Origin: Alkaliphilus sp.
Lineage (GTDB): Bacteria; Bacillota; Clostridia; Peptostreptococcales; NVVX01
DNA: 33,116 nt
Assembly (NCBI GenBank): GCA_002733545.1
Contig: NVVX01000001.1
Coordinates: 151,269 to 184,384 of the forward strand
Reading direction: 5' to 3'
Positions 16,264 to 26,209 of the stretch are shown in pieces (position 1 is the first letter of the stretch; the number at the start of each line of letters is the position of its first letter). Below the pieces are notes generated by a model. It saw only the letters and a program-made list of their open reading frames with translations, did no database searches and had not been told where the DNA came from. Both the position numbers and the translations under genes were made by a program.

Positions 16264-16821
16264 ATGAACGATAATGCTTATAATGAATACTACAAAAAAA
16301 TAGATTATTTTGGAAAACCATACCTTGGATTAAGAAATTTTTTTAAAAAACATTACCCAAAAGGAACAGTGCTTGACCTTGGATGCGGGCAAGGAAGAGA
16401 TTCTATTTTCTTAGGAAGGCTTGAATACCAAGTAACAGGAATAGATATATCAGAAGTTGGCATATCACAAATGAGTGATATCGCAAAAAAAGAAAAATTG
16501 CCTTTAAAAGGTTTAGTAGCAGATATTTACTCTTATACGATTACGGATGAATATGACATTATTCTTTTAGATTCAATGCTACATTTTTACAAAAACGACG
16601 TTGAACGAGAAACTAAATTGTTCGTTAGGATTGTAAAAGAGCTAAAAATTAGTGGCGTTATATGTAATTTCATGCTAAAAAGCAATAAAAACGAAAAATA
16701 CTTGAAAAAAATTATAAAAGATTCGGGGATTAAGTTTGAGGTTATATGCGATGATTACACAGAATATCCAGAAGGTAACTTTAAGTATCATATGTATGTA
16801 ATTAGAAAGTTGACAATGTAA
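16264..16821 (+). CDS. Class I SAM-dependent methyltransferase
   Basis: GTVLDLGCGQGRDSIFLGRLEYQVTGIDIS motif I and following acidic residue. Confidence 0.8.
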   Translation: MNDNAYNEYYKKIDYFGKPYLGLRNFFKKHYPKGTVLDLGCGQGRDSIFLGRLEYQVTGIDISEVGISQMSDIAKKEKLPLKGLVADIYSYTITDEYDIILLDSMLHFYKNDVERETKLFVRIVKELKISGVICNFMLKSNKNEKYLKKIIKDSGIKFEVICDDYTEYPEGNFKYHMYVIRKLTM

Positions 16822-16844
16822 CTTTGAAAGGATACAAAATACCA

Positions 16845-17363
16845 ATGAAAATTCAATCACTTAGCATTGATATGATTCACGAGGATATTTTAAATAATTT
16901 TAATCGTTATCAGAAAACAACAAAAGGACTCGTAATGAAAGGCACAAAACTTATTGAGAAAGATCTCAATTTTATAGACGAATGGGATGGAAACAATAAG
17001 CTCGTTGTAATTGAAGCTATGAGAAAAGCTGTAGTTGATAGTGGATTTGTTTTAGGTGCTTTTGATGAAAAAAAACTAATTGGATTTATAGTAATAGAAG
17101 GTAAAAATTATGGGGTATACAGAGAGCTATCATACATTCATGTAAGCAATGAACATAGAGGTAAAGGGATAGGTAGTAAGTTGTTTAAAGAAAGCATAGA
17201 GCATGCAAGGCAGAGAGGAATAAAAAAATACTATATTGCAGCACATCCATCTATAGAATCGCAAAGATTTTACAGAGGACTAGGCTGTGACCTAGCAAAC
17301 TATATAATTCAAGAAATTTTTGACAAAGAACCGTTAGATATTCAGCTAGAATGTGAAATCTAG
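16845..17363 (+). CDS. GNAT-family N-acetyltransferase
   Basis: SYIHVSNEHRGKGIGSKLFKESIEHARQRG (acetyl-CoA-binding motif A); ATG 16845 preferred to track TTG 16824. Confidence 0.8.
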   Translation: MKIQSLSIDMIHEDILNNFNRYQKTTKGLVMKGTKLIEKDLNFIDEWDGNNKLVVIEAMRKAVVDSGFVLGAFDEKKLIGFIVIEGKNYGVYRELSYIHVSNEHRGKGIGSKLFKESIEHARQRGIKKYYIAAHPSIESQRFYRGLGCDLANYIIQEIFDKEPLDIQLECEI

Positions 17364-17411
17364 GGAAGTAGGTAATATTTTAGAAAATTTGACTAAGAGA
17401 GGTTAGATATT

Positions 17412-17981
17412 GTGAAAACGCTAATTATTAACGGCTCACCTAGAAAAAATGGTGATTCAATGACATTAGTTAATGAAATCATAAAACACCTTGATGGTGA
17501 AGTAAAAATAGTTAACACTTATTTTGATGATATTGCCCCATGTAACGATTGTAGGTATTGTTGGACTAACTATGGATGCTCAATTAATGATGAAATGCAA
17601 GAGGTTTATCGGCTTTTAAATGAAGTTGACAATGTAATTTTAGCTTCCCCGCTGTATTTTTCTGAACTTACAGGAAAGCTGCTTAGCTTTTCTAGTAGAC
17701 TGCAAATATATTACACCGTAAAAAAGATGCAAAAGAAGGTTGATTTTCGTCTAAATAAAAAAAATGCAGTTTTAGTAATTACAGGTGGAGGGAATGGTGG
17801 ACCAGCACCAGCTATTGAACGAGCCAAAATTATTTTTGGTTTAGTTAATGCAAAACTAGTAGGAACCGTACTGTCACTGAAAACAGACACATTACCAGCT
17901 GGAAAACATATAGAAGCGATGAAACAAGCTAGAGAATTCGCACAGATGTTAAATTTGCAATCTGAAAAATGTTTAAAATAG
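17412..17981 (+). CDS. NADPH-dependent FMN reductase / flavodoxin-like protein
   Basis: LIINGSPRKNGDSMTLV and CRYCWTNYGCSINDEM, ILASPLYFSELTG. Confidence 0.8.
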   Translation: MKTLIINGSPRKNGDSMTLVNEIIKHLDGEVKIVNTYFDDIAPCNDCRYCWTNYGCSINDEMQEVYRLLNEVDNVILASPLYFSELTGKLLSFSSRLQIYYTVKKMQKKVDFRLNKKNAVLVITGGGNGGPAPAIERAKIIFGLVNAKLVGTVLSLKTDTLPAGKHIEAMKQAREFAQMLNLQSEKCLK

Positions 17982-18089
17982 TGAACTCTGATTTTTATAA
18001 CGACTTGGGCAGAAAACCTCTCCCATTGTAGGAGAGGATGAATGCCTGACAAAGTTTCAAGAGAATCACCTTTATAAAACAGAGTTCAC
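17981..18089. repeat. 109-bp element with terminal inverted repeats and internal hairpin
   Basis: GTGAACTCTG (17981-17990) / CAGAGTTCAC (18080-18089), continued by TTTTATAA/TTATAAAA; internal CCTCTCC/GGAGAGG hairpin. Confidence 0.7.
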
Positions 18090-18130
18090 CATAAGTACAA
18101 TTAGAAGACAAAAATACATAGGTATATTTT

Positions 18131-18979
18131 CTACAATATCAACAACATCTCCCGTATAATTTTACAAGCAACGGCTGTAGATACACCTGAAGTATCATAA
18201 TCTGGAGAAAGCTCTACAATATCAGCACCAACTATATTTAGTGAAGATAGTTTTTTTATTATTGTCATCATATTATTAAACGAAATCCCTCCAGGTTCTG
18301 GTGTGCCTGTACCAGAAAAAATTGAAGGATCTAATATATCTAAATCAATTGTAATGTACACTGGCTTATCATTTGTTTTTTTGATAACATCATCTAGCAA
18401 GTTAAATGAAAATTTATTTATAAAAGTATGCCCTTTAGACGACCATTCAAATTCTTCTCTTAATCCTGAACGAATGCCAAATTGATATATCCTATCATCA
18501 CCTAGCAGATCCCAAGCTCTTTTCATTACAGTTGCATGTGAATATTTCTCTCCTAGATAATCTTCTCTTAAATCTGTATGGGCATCAAAATGCAAAACAA
18601 CTAAGTCATTATGCTTTTTGTAAGCAGCAGATATTGCAGGAAGAGAAACTAAATGTTCTCCTCCAATCATTAACGGTTTTTTATTAGAGTTATAGACATT
18701 TGAAACAAAATCATTTATTATATCTAAAACTCTTTTTGTATTCCCAAAAGGGAATTCAAGGTCACCTGCATCGTGTATATTTATCTCTTCAAGGTCTAAG
18801 TCTAAGTAAGGGCTGTAAGTTTCAAGAGCATAGGAATCTATGCGCACTTTTGATGGAGCAAATCTAGAGCCTGGTCGAAAAGAACTTGTCCCATCAAAAG
18901 GAGCTCCAAAAATAACTTTTGTAGCTTTTAAGTAATCTGATTCACAACCAATAAATTGATATTTATTATACATTTCCAT
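18131..18979 (-). CDS. speB: Agmatinase (ureohydrolase family)
   Basis: GGEHLVSLP, VVLHFDAHTDLR, YITIDLDILDPS, ADIVELSPDYD ureohydrolase motifs; start at 18979 or 18973, overlapping speE end. Confidence 0.88.
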   Translation of the reverse strand: MEMYNKYQFIGCESDYLKATKVIFGAPFDGTSSFRPGSRFAPSKVRIDSYALETYSPYLDLDLEEINIHDAGDLEFPFGNTKRVLDIINDFVSNVYNSNKKPLMIGGEHLVSLPAISAAYKKHNDLVVLHFDAHTDLREDYLGEKYSHATVMKRAWDLLGDDRIYQFGIRSGLREEFEWSSKGHTFINKFSFNLLDDVIKKTNDKPVYITIDLDILDPSIFSGTGTPEPGGISFNNMMTIIKKLSSLNIVGADIVELSPDYDTSGVSTAVACKIIREMLLIL

Positions 18980-19820
18980 CGCTAATAATTTCCTTAATAT
19001 AGTTTGGTAATGCAAAAGAGCCTATATGTAAATCTGTATTATAGTATTTAGTCTTAATATTAAGATTGTTCCAATTTTTAGATTGCAAATCTTTTAATGG
19101 ATGCAACTTTTTTGATGCAAAACCAAATAACCAATGTCCAGAAGGATAGGTAGGAATATTTGCTTGATATACTTTGGCAATCGGAAAAATTTCCTTAAGT
19201 TTTTTTGTAGCTCTTACAGTTTCTACTCTGTTGTCTTCATAGACTGCAGATTCATTTTGATTAACTAGAATCCCATCTTCTGTTAAGGCCATATAGCAAT
19301 CTGAATAAAATTCGTAAGTAAATAGACCTTCTCCAGGACCAATTGGGTCGGTAGAGTCAATAATGATTAAATCATATTTGTTTTTCTTATCTTTAATAAA
19401 TTTAATTCCGTCTTCATAGTAGAGAGCGACTTTTGGGTTATTTAAACCACAGGACAGAGTAGGAAGATAATTTTTAGCAACGTCACAGACCATTTTGTCT
19501 ATTTCGACCATATCTATATGTTGTATTTTATCATACCTTAACAATTCGCGCACAGTACCTCCGTCACCACCACCGATAACGAGAACTTGTTTCATATTTG
19601 GATTAACTGCCATTGGAGTGTGAACAATCATATCATGGTAAATAAATTCGTCCTTTTCTGTGACCATTACTAAACCATCAAGTGTCATTAGCTTGCCAAA
19701 TTCATATGAGTCAAAAATATCTACTTTTTGAAATTTGCTTTTGCCTGAAAATAAATGTTCTTTTATTTTCATGGAAAATCTTATGTTTTTAGTTTGTTCT
19801 TCTGTATACCATAGTTCCAT
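18966..19820 (-). CDS. speE: Spermidine synthase
   Basis: MELWYTEEQTKNIRFSMKI, VLVIGGGDGGTVRELLRY, DLIIIDSTDPIGPGEGLFT; GAAAGGAAG SD. Confidence 0.93.
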   Translation of the reverse strand: MELWYTEEQTKNIRFSMKIKEHLFSGKSKFQKVDIFDSYEFGKLMTLDGLVMVTEKDEFIYHDMIVHTPMAVNPNMKQVLVIGGGDGGTVRELLRYDKIQHIDMVEIDKMVCDVAKNYLPTLSCGLNNPKVALYYEDGIKFIKDKKNKYDLIIIDSTDPIGPGEGLFTYEFYSDCYMALTEDGILVNQNESAVYEDNRVETVRATKKLKEIFPIAKVYQANIPTYPSGHWLFGFASKKLHPLKDLQSKNWNNLNIKTKYYNTDLHIGSFALPNYIKEIISDGNV

Positions 19821-19849
19821 TAATATCTTCCTTTCAATTATTAGTTGAT

Positions 19850-19873
19850 TAAAGCTCACTGTAGTGAGCTTTA
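19850..19873. promoter_or_regulatory. 11-bp near-perfect palindrome between speD and speE
   Basis: TAAAGCTCACTGTAGTGAGCTTTA; overlaps speD stop codon; no T-tract follows on the minus strand. Confidence 0.6.
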
Positions 19874-20293
19874 GCGTGTTTGTGCAAATAGCTCTGGCTT
19901 AAACTGTATTCTATCTATTTTTTTATGTGAATATTTTTTTATTCTCGAATTTATTCCTCGTGGGTACTCTGAAGTTTCAGTTATTTCTGCTTTTAGCTTG
20001 GTTTTTAAATAGTCAAATGCTAACCAAGGGTTTACCTCGTCACCACAGGTAAACAAGTCTATTGCTGCATAACCATATTCTGGCCAAGTGTGAATTGTTA
20101 AATGTGATTCTTGAATTACAACAACGCCACTTACACCCCAAGGATTAAACATGTGAAAATTACTTGTTACAACAGTAGCATTAGCTTCGTTTGCAGCTTC
20201 AACCATATACTCTTCAATCAGTTTGTGATCATTTAGTATGTTTTCATCGCAGTTGTAAAATTCTGCTAAAATATGTCTCCCTAAATTATCCAT
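19871..20293 (-). CDS. speD: S-adenosylmethionine decarboxylase proenzyme (SpeD/SpeH prokaryotic type)
   Basis: [40 protein letters not shown] with the processing-site serine. Confidence 0.93.
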   Translation of the reverse strand: MDNLGRHILAEFYNCDENILNDHKLIEEYMVEAANEANATVVTSNFHMFNPWGVSGVVVIQESHLTIHTWPEYGYAAIDLFTCGDEVNPWLAFDYLKTKLKAEITETSEYPRGINSRIKKYSHKKIDRIQFKPELFAQTR

Positions 20294-20398
20294 GAATATC
20301 ATATCCTTTCTCTAAATAAAATGTATACTGATAGTGCTTCTATCATTATTTGCTTTTATCCACACTAACAGTCATGTATTACAAATGTCAGTTTGACA

Positions 20399-20938
20399 TT
20401 AAAAAGACGGTGGGCAAGAGACCCAAATAACAAGTGCATTTTTTTTTCCTACATTTTCAATATAATGAACTTGTGTGGATTTAAAGTAAAAACTTTCACC
20501 TTTTTTTACTTTTGTTTTTTTATTTCCGAAGCATAAATTTACAGAACCTTCTAGAATATAAGCAAATTCTTCGCCAGGATGAGGATCTTCAATGTTGCTT
20601 GTTCCTCCGCTTTTAATTTCTATTAAAATTGGTTCCATTAAGTTTTTTTGCGCATTTGGAATAAGCCAAGATATTTTATGTTGTAATTCATGATTTTCCG
20701 TTTCACAGACATCATCTTTTACAAAACATAATTTATCTTGTACATTTTCATTAAAAAACTCTTGTATGTCTGTTCCAAGTGCTTCGAGAATATCATTTAG
20801 CGTCGAGATTGATGGTGAGGTTATATTTCTCTCGATTTTTGAAATAAAACCTTTGGTCAAATCACAACGATTAGCTAATTCTTCTTGAGTAAGTTCATTA
20901 AGAGTTCTAATCCTTTTTATTTTCTCCCCAATATTCAA
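20399..20938 (-). CDS. XRE-family transcriptional regulator with C-terminal cupin domain
   Basis: NIGEKIKRIRTLNELTQEELANRCDLTKGFISKIERNITSPSISTL HTH and HPGEEFAYILEGSVNLCFGN cupin; TTG 20938 is preferred start (track 20953). Confidence 0.87.
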   Translation of the reverse strand: MNIGEKIKRIRTLNELTQEELANRCDLTKGFISKIERNITSPSISTLNDILEALGTDIQEFFNENVQDKLCFVKDDVCETENHELQHKISWLIPNAQKNLMEPILIEIKSGGTSNIEDPHPGEEFAYILEGSVNLCFGNKKTKVKKGESFYFKSTQVHYIENVGKKNALVIWVSCPPSF

Positions 20939-21007
20939 AACTATCAACTCCAAAAAATATTAATATTATTTTATTGAACCTAACTCTGCAATGTAAAGGT
21001 ACTAAAA

Positions 21008-21024
21008 GTAAACTTGAAGTTTAC
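21008..21024. promoter_or_regulatory. Palindromic operator candidate upstream of XRE-cupin gene
   Basis: GTAAACTTGAAGTTTAC, perfect 8-bp half-sites with 1-nt center. Confidence 0.5.
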
Positions 21025-21032
21025 CTATAATA

Positions 21033-21060
21033 AATATAAACTATTTTTGAAAAAAGTCAA
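21033..21060 (-). promoter_or_regulatory. Candidate promoter for XRE-cupin gene
   Basis: Minus strand TTGACT (21060-21055), 16 nt, TATATT (21038-21033); predicted start adjoins the palindrome. Confidence 0.4.
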
Positions 21061-21164
21061 TACTTTTTCATAAAAAAATTATTAAGTCTACTTTAATCAA
21101 AATTGGGAATAATTAAAGAAGATATAACTTGAAATAAATCTAATACAAAGTATGGTGATTGCAG

Positions 21165-21830
21165 TTGAACGCAATATATATTTTATGTTCTATTATTTTG
21201 CTAATAGTACTTTTAATGGAGTCTAAAATAAAACTACAAATTAATTTTAGGAGAAAAGATGATAAAGATGAAATCAAGCTAAAGGCGACTGCTTTTTATG
21301 GTTTACTTAGATATACGATTACGATTCCTTTTCTAGATTTAATCAGACAGTCTGCTTTAATAAAAGAAGAAAAATTGAAATTTATTCATGTTTTGGCTAA
21401 GATAGGCGCAGACTTAAGCATCGCTGGTAAAACAGTTAGAAATGTCAATAGGACAGAATCAATTACGGTCTCAGAGATAAAATATATATATGATGAAATT
21501 ATTTCGATATACAAAAGACATGAAGAAAATATTCATTATTTAGAAAAAAAAGTGATTATAGAAAAGTTTGAATGGGAAACAACTGTAGGAATTGATGATG
21601 CTGCAATAACTGCAGTTGCAAGTGGCGCTTTATGGGCTATAAAATCAAATATCATAGCGGTTCTATTAAATAGATATGAGTTTAAAGAGTTACATATAAA
21701 TGTTAAACCATGTTATGACAATGAGTGTATTTTTACAACTATAAACTGCATAATAATGTTTAAAACTGGTCATATTATTAATGCAGCAATGCCAATATTT
21801 CTAAAAAAAATAAAATATGGAAGGCAGTGA
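21165..21830 (+). CDS. DUF2953-type protein
   Basis: N-terminal TM segment plus position immediately before ytfJ, an arrangement common in spore-forming Firmicutes; TTG start. Confidence 0.6.
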   Translation: MNAIYILCSIILLIVLLMESKIKLQINFRRKDDKDEIKLKATAFYGLLRYTITIPFLDLIRQSALIKEEKLKFIHVLAKIGADLSIAGKTVRNVNRTESITVSEIKYIYDEIISIYKRHEENIHYLEKKVIIEKFEWETTVGIDDAAITAVASGALWAIKSNIIAVLLNRYEFKELHINVKPCYDNECIFTTINCIIMFKTGHIINAAMPIFLKKIKYGRQ

Positions 21831-21834
21831 TACT

Positions 21835-22296
21835 TTGAGTGATCATCCTATTGAATCTTTAATGAAGACGACTATGGAAAGTATTAAAGAAATGGTAGAT
21901 GTAAATACAATAGTGGGAGATGCAGTGGAAACAACAGACGGAACAATTATTATACCGATTTCAAAAGTTTCTTTTGGATTTGCGTCAGGCGGAGGCGACT
22001 ATTCTAAGATTTTCTCTAAAAGTAGTAATAGAGAAAGAGATGGTGCAGAGCAAGAAGCATTTCCTTTTGCAGGAGGAACAGGAGCGGGAGTATCTGTACA
22101 ACCAGTGGCGTTTATGGTAGTTGGAAATGGACAAATTAAACTAATGTCAGTAGACCAAAGAGCAAATACGATTGATAATTTAATAAACATGACAACAGAT
22201 GGTATTAACAAACTATATTCAACCTTGAGTAACAAAGAAAAGAAACCTAATGATCATAAAAATGAAGTTGATACAAACATTGAAAAAATCTTGTGA
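21835..22296 (+). CDS. ytfJ: GerW/YtfJ-family sporulation protein
   Basis: HPIESLMKTTMESIKEMVDVNTIVGDAVETTDGTIIIPISKVSFGFASGGGDY. Confidence 0.88.
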   Translation: MSDHPIESLMKTTMESIKEMVDVNTIVGDAVETTDGTIIIPISKVSFGFASGGGDYSKIFSKSSNRERDGAEQEAFPFAGGTGAGVSVQPVAFMVVGNGQIKLMSVDQRANTIDNLINMTTDGINKLYSTLSNKEKKPNDHKNEVDTNIEKIL

Positions 22297-22326
22297 AACA
22301 TGAAACAAAAGTATCAAAACTTTAGT

Positions 22327-22356
22327 CAGATATCATTTTTGATATCTGATTTTATT
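22327..22356 (+). terminator. Hairpin terminator after ytfJ
   Basis: CAGATATCA-TTTT-TGATATCTG stem followed by ATTTTATTT. Confidence 0.65.
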
Positions 22357-22477
22357 TGTTTAGTATATTTATTTACGAAAATTTTTGCTTTGAAATTAGT
22401 GTAGGAGAAGTTCCTTTATATATGTCCTCATAAGTAGTATAATGGGGTAAAATAATAATTATTCTTGGAGGTTTATA

Positions 22478-22879
22478 ATGGAAATTAAAAAAGCTATCGA
22501 AATGATATGGGATAATAGAAAATACACAACTAATGATCCTAAAACAGCAATTAGTCATTTAAATGAAGAAGTTGCTGAGTCTTTAAAAGCTTTAATGAAA
22601 GGTAATATTGATGAAGCTAAAAAAGAACTTCAAGATGCAATGTCTTGTCTATTTATTGCCATGAAAGTTTTAGACGTTGATCCAGAAGAAGCTATTAAAC
22701 AGCAAGTAGAGCAGATGAATAAAGATAACAATAAAGTTATGATTCTTAAAAAAGACAAAGTAGAAATTTATGTAGGTGACGTTTTAAAAGGCAGTTGGTC
22801 TATCTGGGGGGATGAAGATATTAGAGATGCAAAAAAACTAGCAAAAGAACTTGGATGTGATTTTAAAATTGAGACTTAG
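22478..22879 (+). CDS. MazG-like nucleotide pyrophosphohydrolase-type protein with C-terminal extension
   Basis: HLNEEVAESLKAL...ELQDAMSCLFIAMKVLDVDPEEA resembles MazG-like helical metal-binding core. Confidence 0.55.
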   Translation: MEIKKAIEMIWDNRKYTTNDPKTAISHLNEEVAESLKALMKGNIDEAKKELQDAMSCLFIAMKVLDVDPEEAIKQQVEQMNKDNNKVMILKKDKVEIYVGDVLKGSWSIWGDEDIRDAKKLAKELGCDFKIET

Positions 22880-22923
22880 TACTATTTATTCTCTAAAATT
22901 TTGGCGTGCTAGCTAATAATGAC

Positions 22924-22952
22924 TTGACAAAATATGATTACACATGTAATAT
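22924..22952 (+). promoter_or_regulatory. Candidate promoter for efflux operon with overlapping palindrome
   Basis: TTGACA (22924-22929), 17 nt, TAATAT (22947-22952); ATTACACATGTAAT (22937-22950) overlaps the -10. Confidence 0.55.
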
Positions 22953-22988
22953 TAAGCATAAATAATTGAATTAAATGGGGGTTTTATT

Positions 22989-24248
22989 TTGGCAAAATCA
23001 AAGAAAAAAATAATTTTTATTGTACTAGGATTCGTTGTAATTCTAGCTATAATTGGATCCGCAATATTTATGGGAAGTAGAGAAAAATCTGAAAAGGCAA
23101 TTTTTGTTACAACAACAAATGTAGAGATTCAAGATTTAGAATCCATTGTTTTTACAAGTGGCCGTATAATTGCTAAAGAAACACGAACAATTACACCAAA
23201 CACAAGTGGTAAATTAATAGAATTATTAGTAGAAGAAGGCGACTCAGTTGTCTATGAGCAAGTCCTTGCTAAATTCGATAGTTCTGACTTACATAAGAGT
23301 ATAGAAAGTACACAGATACAATTAAATATCGAAAGAGAGCGATTAAATCAACTTTTAAGTAATGACGCGCTACATTTAGAAATTGCTATAGAGAATGCAA
23401 AGAAGTTTTATGAAGATACTAAAAACAGCTATGAGAATAAAAAGAAATTATTAGATGTCGGATCCATAAGTGCGCAAGAATTAACTAGTGCGAAAAATAC
23501 ATTAGATAGGGCATATAACGACTTATTGCTTACTAAAAGAAATTACGATACTTTTAAAACTGACTTAGCTTCACAGATACGAATTCAAAAACTTAGTATT
23601 ACCTCGATAACAAATAATTTAAAAAATTTGAAAAGCGAGTTAGTCAATTTTGAAATACTTTCTCCAATTGATGGAGTAATCACTAATGTTTTTGTTGAAG
23701 AATTAGCTATAGTTAACCAAGCAACTGCAGTCTTCTTAATTGAAGACTTAGAAAACATCCAAGTAATAACCCACATTAGCGAATTTGATATTAAAAGCAT
23801 TAAAATAGGTCAAATTGTTAAAGTGACAAGTGATAGTGTGTCAGAAGATGAGTATGTAGGAAAAGTATCAAATATTGCTTCGCGTGCTGAAACAATAAAT
23901 ACTGCACAAGGACAAGAAACTGTTGTTAAAATAACTATTGATCTACAAAACGAAACCGAACTTTTTAAACCAAATCTTACTGCACAAGTTGAAATTGTAA
24001 CTGCAAGCGCAAAAGATACTATAGCAATACCTTATGAAGCAATTTTTATCGACTCTGAAGGAAATAACATTGTATTTACTATTGTAGATAATAGAGTAGT
24101 ATCTCACTATGTTGAAACTGGTGTTGGTGGAGATTTAGTAATTCAGATTATATCTGAAAATATTAGTGACGCTGATCAAATACTTTTAAATCCAACTGAA
24201 GATACTAAAGAGGGAATGTTAGTTAGAACAATCGAAGGTAAAAACTAA
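22989..24248 (+). CDS. HlyD/MacA-type periplasmic adaptor (membrane fusion) protein
   Basis: N-terminal TM anchor, [31 protein letters not shown] lipoyl-like segment, coiled coil, [18 protein letters not shown]. Confidence 0.85.
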   Translation: MAKSKKKIIFIVLGFVVILAIIGSAIFMGSREKSEKAIFVTTTNVEIQDLESIVFTSGRIIAKETRTITPNTSGKLIELLVEEGDSVVYEQVLAKFDSSDLHKSIESTQIQLNIERERLNQLLSNDALHLEIAIENAKKFYEDTKNSYENKKKLLDVGSISAQELTSAKNTLDRAYNDLLLTKRNYDTFKTDLASQIRIQKLSITSITNNLKNLKSELVNFEILSPIDGVITNVFVEELAIVNQATAVFLIEDLENIQVITHISEFDIKSIKIGQIVKVTSDSVSEDEYVGKVSNIASRAETINTAQGQETVVKITIDLQNETELFKPNLTAQVEIVTASAKDTIAIPYEAIFIDSEGNNIVFTIVDNRVVSHYVETGVGGDLVIQIISENISDADQILLNPTEDTKEGMLVRTIEGKN

Positions 24249-24937
24249 TGATTGAGATTAAAGGACTTTGGAAAATATATAAAACAGGCGAAATTAAAGT
24301 GGTAGCACTTAGAAACGTTGATATTCAAATTAACAAAGGTGAATTTGTTGCAATAATGGGTCCTTCAGGTTCAGGGAAATCTACTCTAATGAATATTTTA
24401 GGATGTTTAGATAAAGCAACAAAGGGAAAGTATGTCTTAGACAATACTGCGGTTGATAAACTTGTAGATGATCAACTGGCATACATAAGAAATAAAAAAA
24501 TAGGATTTGTATTTCAGTCTTTTAACTTGCTAGCTAGAACAAGTGCATTAAAAAATGTTGAACTACCTATGGTGTATGCTAAAGCAAAAAATAGAAAAAA
24601 ACTAGCACTTGAAGCATTAAAAAGAGTTGGGTTAGAAGATAGAACGAGTCATAAACCTAATGAATTGTCAGGAGGACAAAAACAAAGAGTTGCAATTGCG
24701 AGGGCTTTAGTTAATAATCCCGCAATTATTTTAGCGGATGAGCCTACTGGTAATTTAGATTCAAAATCATCTGAAGAGATTATGCAAATTTTCAAGGCAT
24801 TAAACAATGAAGGATCAACTATAATAGTGGTTACTCATGAACAACATATCGCAGAACAAGCCAAAAGGATTATTACTTTTAGGGATGGAGAAATAGTTAG
24901 CGATATTTCAAAATCAGTGTTGGGGGATTCTATATGA
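24248..24937 (+). CDS. MacB/LolD-type ABC transporter ATP-binding protein
   Basis: [57 protein letters not shown]. Confidence 0.92.
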   Translation: MIEIKGLWKIYKTGEIKVVALRNVDIQINKGEFVAIMGPSGSGKSTLMNILGCLDKATKGKYVLDNTAVDKLVDDQLAYIRNKKIGFVFQSFNLLARTSALKNVELPMVYAKAKNRKKLALEALKRVGLEDRTSHKPNELSGGQKQRVAIARALVNNPAIILADEPTGNLDSKSSEEIMQIFKALNNEGSTIIVVTHEQHIAEQAKRIITFRDGEIVSDISKSVLGDSI

Positions 24938-26160
24938 ATTTAATAGAGAGCATAAAAATTGCTTTTAATGCTATTTGGATTAATAAAATGAGATCTTTGC
25001 TAACTATGTTGGGAATAATTATTGGAATATCTTCTGTTATTGCGATTGTTGCATTAGGAAGTGGAGCAGAGCAGTCTATTGGAGCTGAATTTGAACAATT
25101 TGGTGCAAATAGAATCGCAATTGTTACAAACTGGGAAGAGAAGATTTTTAGAGCTGATTTATTTACTGATCAAGATGTAGAAGCCTTAAAGAGAGCTTTT
25201 CCAAGCGAAATTGATTCTATTTCAGTAATTAGGAATAGAACAGGAACAGTAATAAATAGAGCAAGAAATAATGAAGAAACAATTGTTAACATGAATGGTG
25301 TAGGTGAAGAATATGATCAAATAGCTAGGCTTGAAATGCTTAGTGGTAGATTCTTATTGTCTAATGATGTACAGTCAAGACGCCATTCAATAGTAATTGA
25401 TGATAAGCTAGCTATTGATATGTTTGGGCGTACTAATGTTTTAGGAGAAAGACTGTTAATCTCTACAGGAAGAACCACTACTGCATTTACTATAGTAGGC
25501 ATATATGAAACACCTAAATCAATGTTTGCTGATATGGTTGGATTTGAACAACCTTCTAATTTATACATTCCTATTTCAACTTTAAGGAAAATATATGGGT
25601 TGCATGATCTAAATAGTGTAATTGAAATGAATTTAAATGCTGAGTATCAACCTAAAGAGACAATGGATAGAATGATCAGCCTAATTGAAAGAAGAAGAGG
25701 AAATACTGGTGAAAATAAGTACGTTGGGCATAGTGCAGAAGGTCAGCTTGAAATAATTAATAATGTTATGGGCGTTTTAACTGCAGTAATTAGTGCTATA
25801 GCTGCTATTTCTCTATTAGTTGGAGGGATTGGAGTTATGAATATAATGTTAGTTTCAGTAACAGAGCGAACTAGAGAAATTGGGATAAGAAAAGCTTTAG
25901 GAGCAAAACACAAAGATATAATGACTCAGTTCTTAGTTGAAGCCGTTATTATTTCTGGAATAGGTGGAGCAATAGGCACTACATTAGGAATTGGATTATC
26001 ATACATTATTGCAATCTTCGTAAAAGTACCTCCAGCTACTGATTTTACAACGGTTTTAATAGCTGTAGCTTTCTCGGCAGGGGTTGGTATTTTCTTTGGA
26101 TTGTATCCTGCTAATAAAGCAGCGAAACTAGATCCAATTGATGCATTGAGGTATGAATAA
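24934..26160 (+). CDS. MacB-type ABC transporter permease (FtsX-like)
   Basis: N-terminal [26 protein letters not shown] and C-terminal [29 protein letters not shown] motifs. Confidence 0.92.
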   Translation: MNLIESIKIAFNAIWINKMRSLLTMLGIIIGISSVIAIVALGSGAEQSIGAEFEQFGANRIAIVTNWEEKIFRADLFTDQDVEALKRAFPSEIDSISVIRNRTGTVINRARNNEETIVNMNGVGEEYDQIARLEMLSGRFLLSNDVQSRRHSIVIDDKLAIDMFGRTNVLGERLLISTGRTTTAFTIVGIYETPKSMFADMVGFEQPSNLYIPISTLRKIYGLHDLNSVIEMNLNAEYQPKETMDRMISLIERRRGNTGENKYVGHSAEGQLEIINNVMGVLTAVISAIAAISLLVGGIGVMNIMLVSVTERTREIGIRKALGAKHKDIMTQFLVEAVIISGIGGAIGTTLGIGLSYIIAIFVKVPPATDFTTVLIAVAFSAGVGIFFGLYPANKAAKLDPIDALRYE

Positions 26161-26209
26161 TATATGCTTTTAGAAATATATATTATAAAACAAAAAAATA
26201 GGGGGAAAT

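Noticed and set aside
21920-22120. 66-aa + strand ORF inside ytfJ
   Set aside because: Out-of-frame overlap with a well-conserved sporulation gene; no supporting signal.
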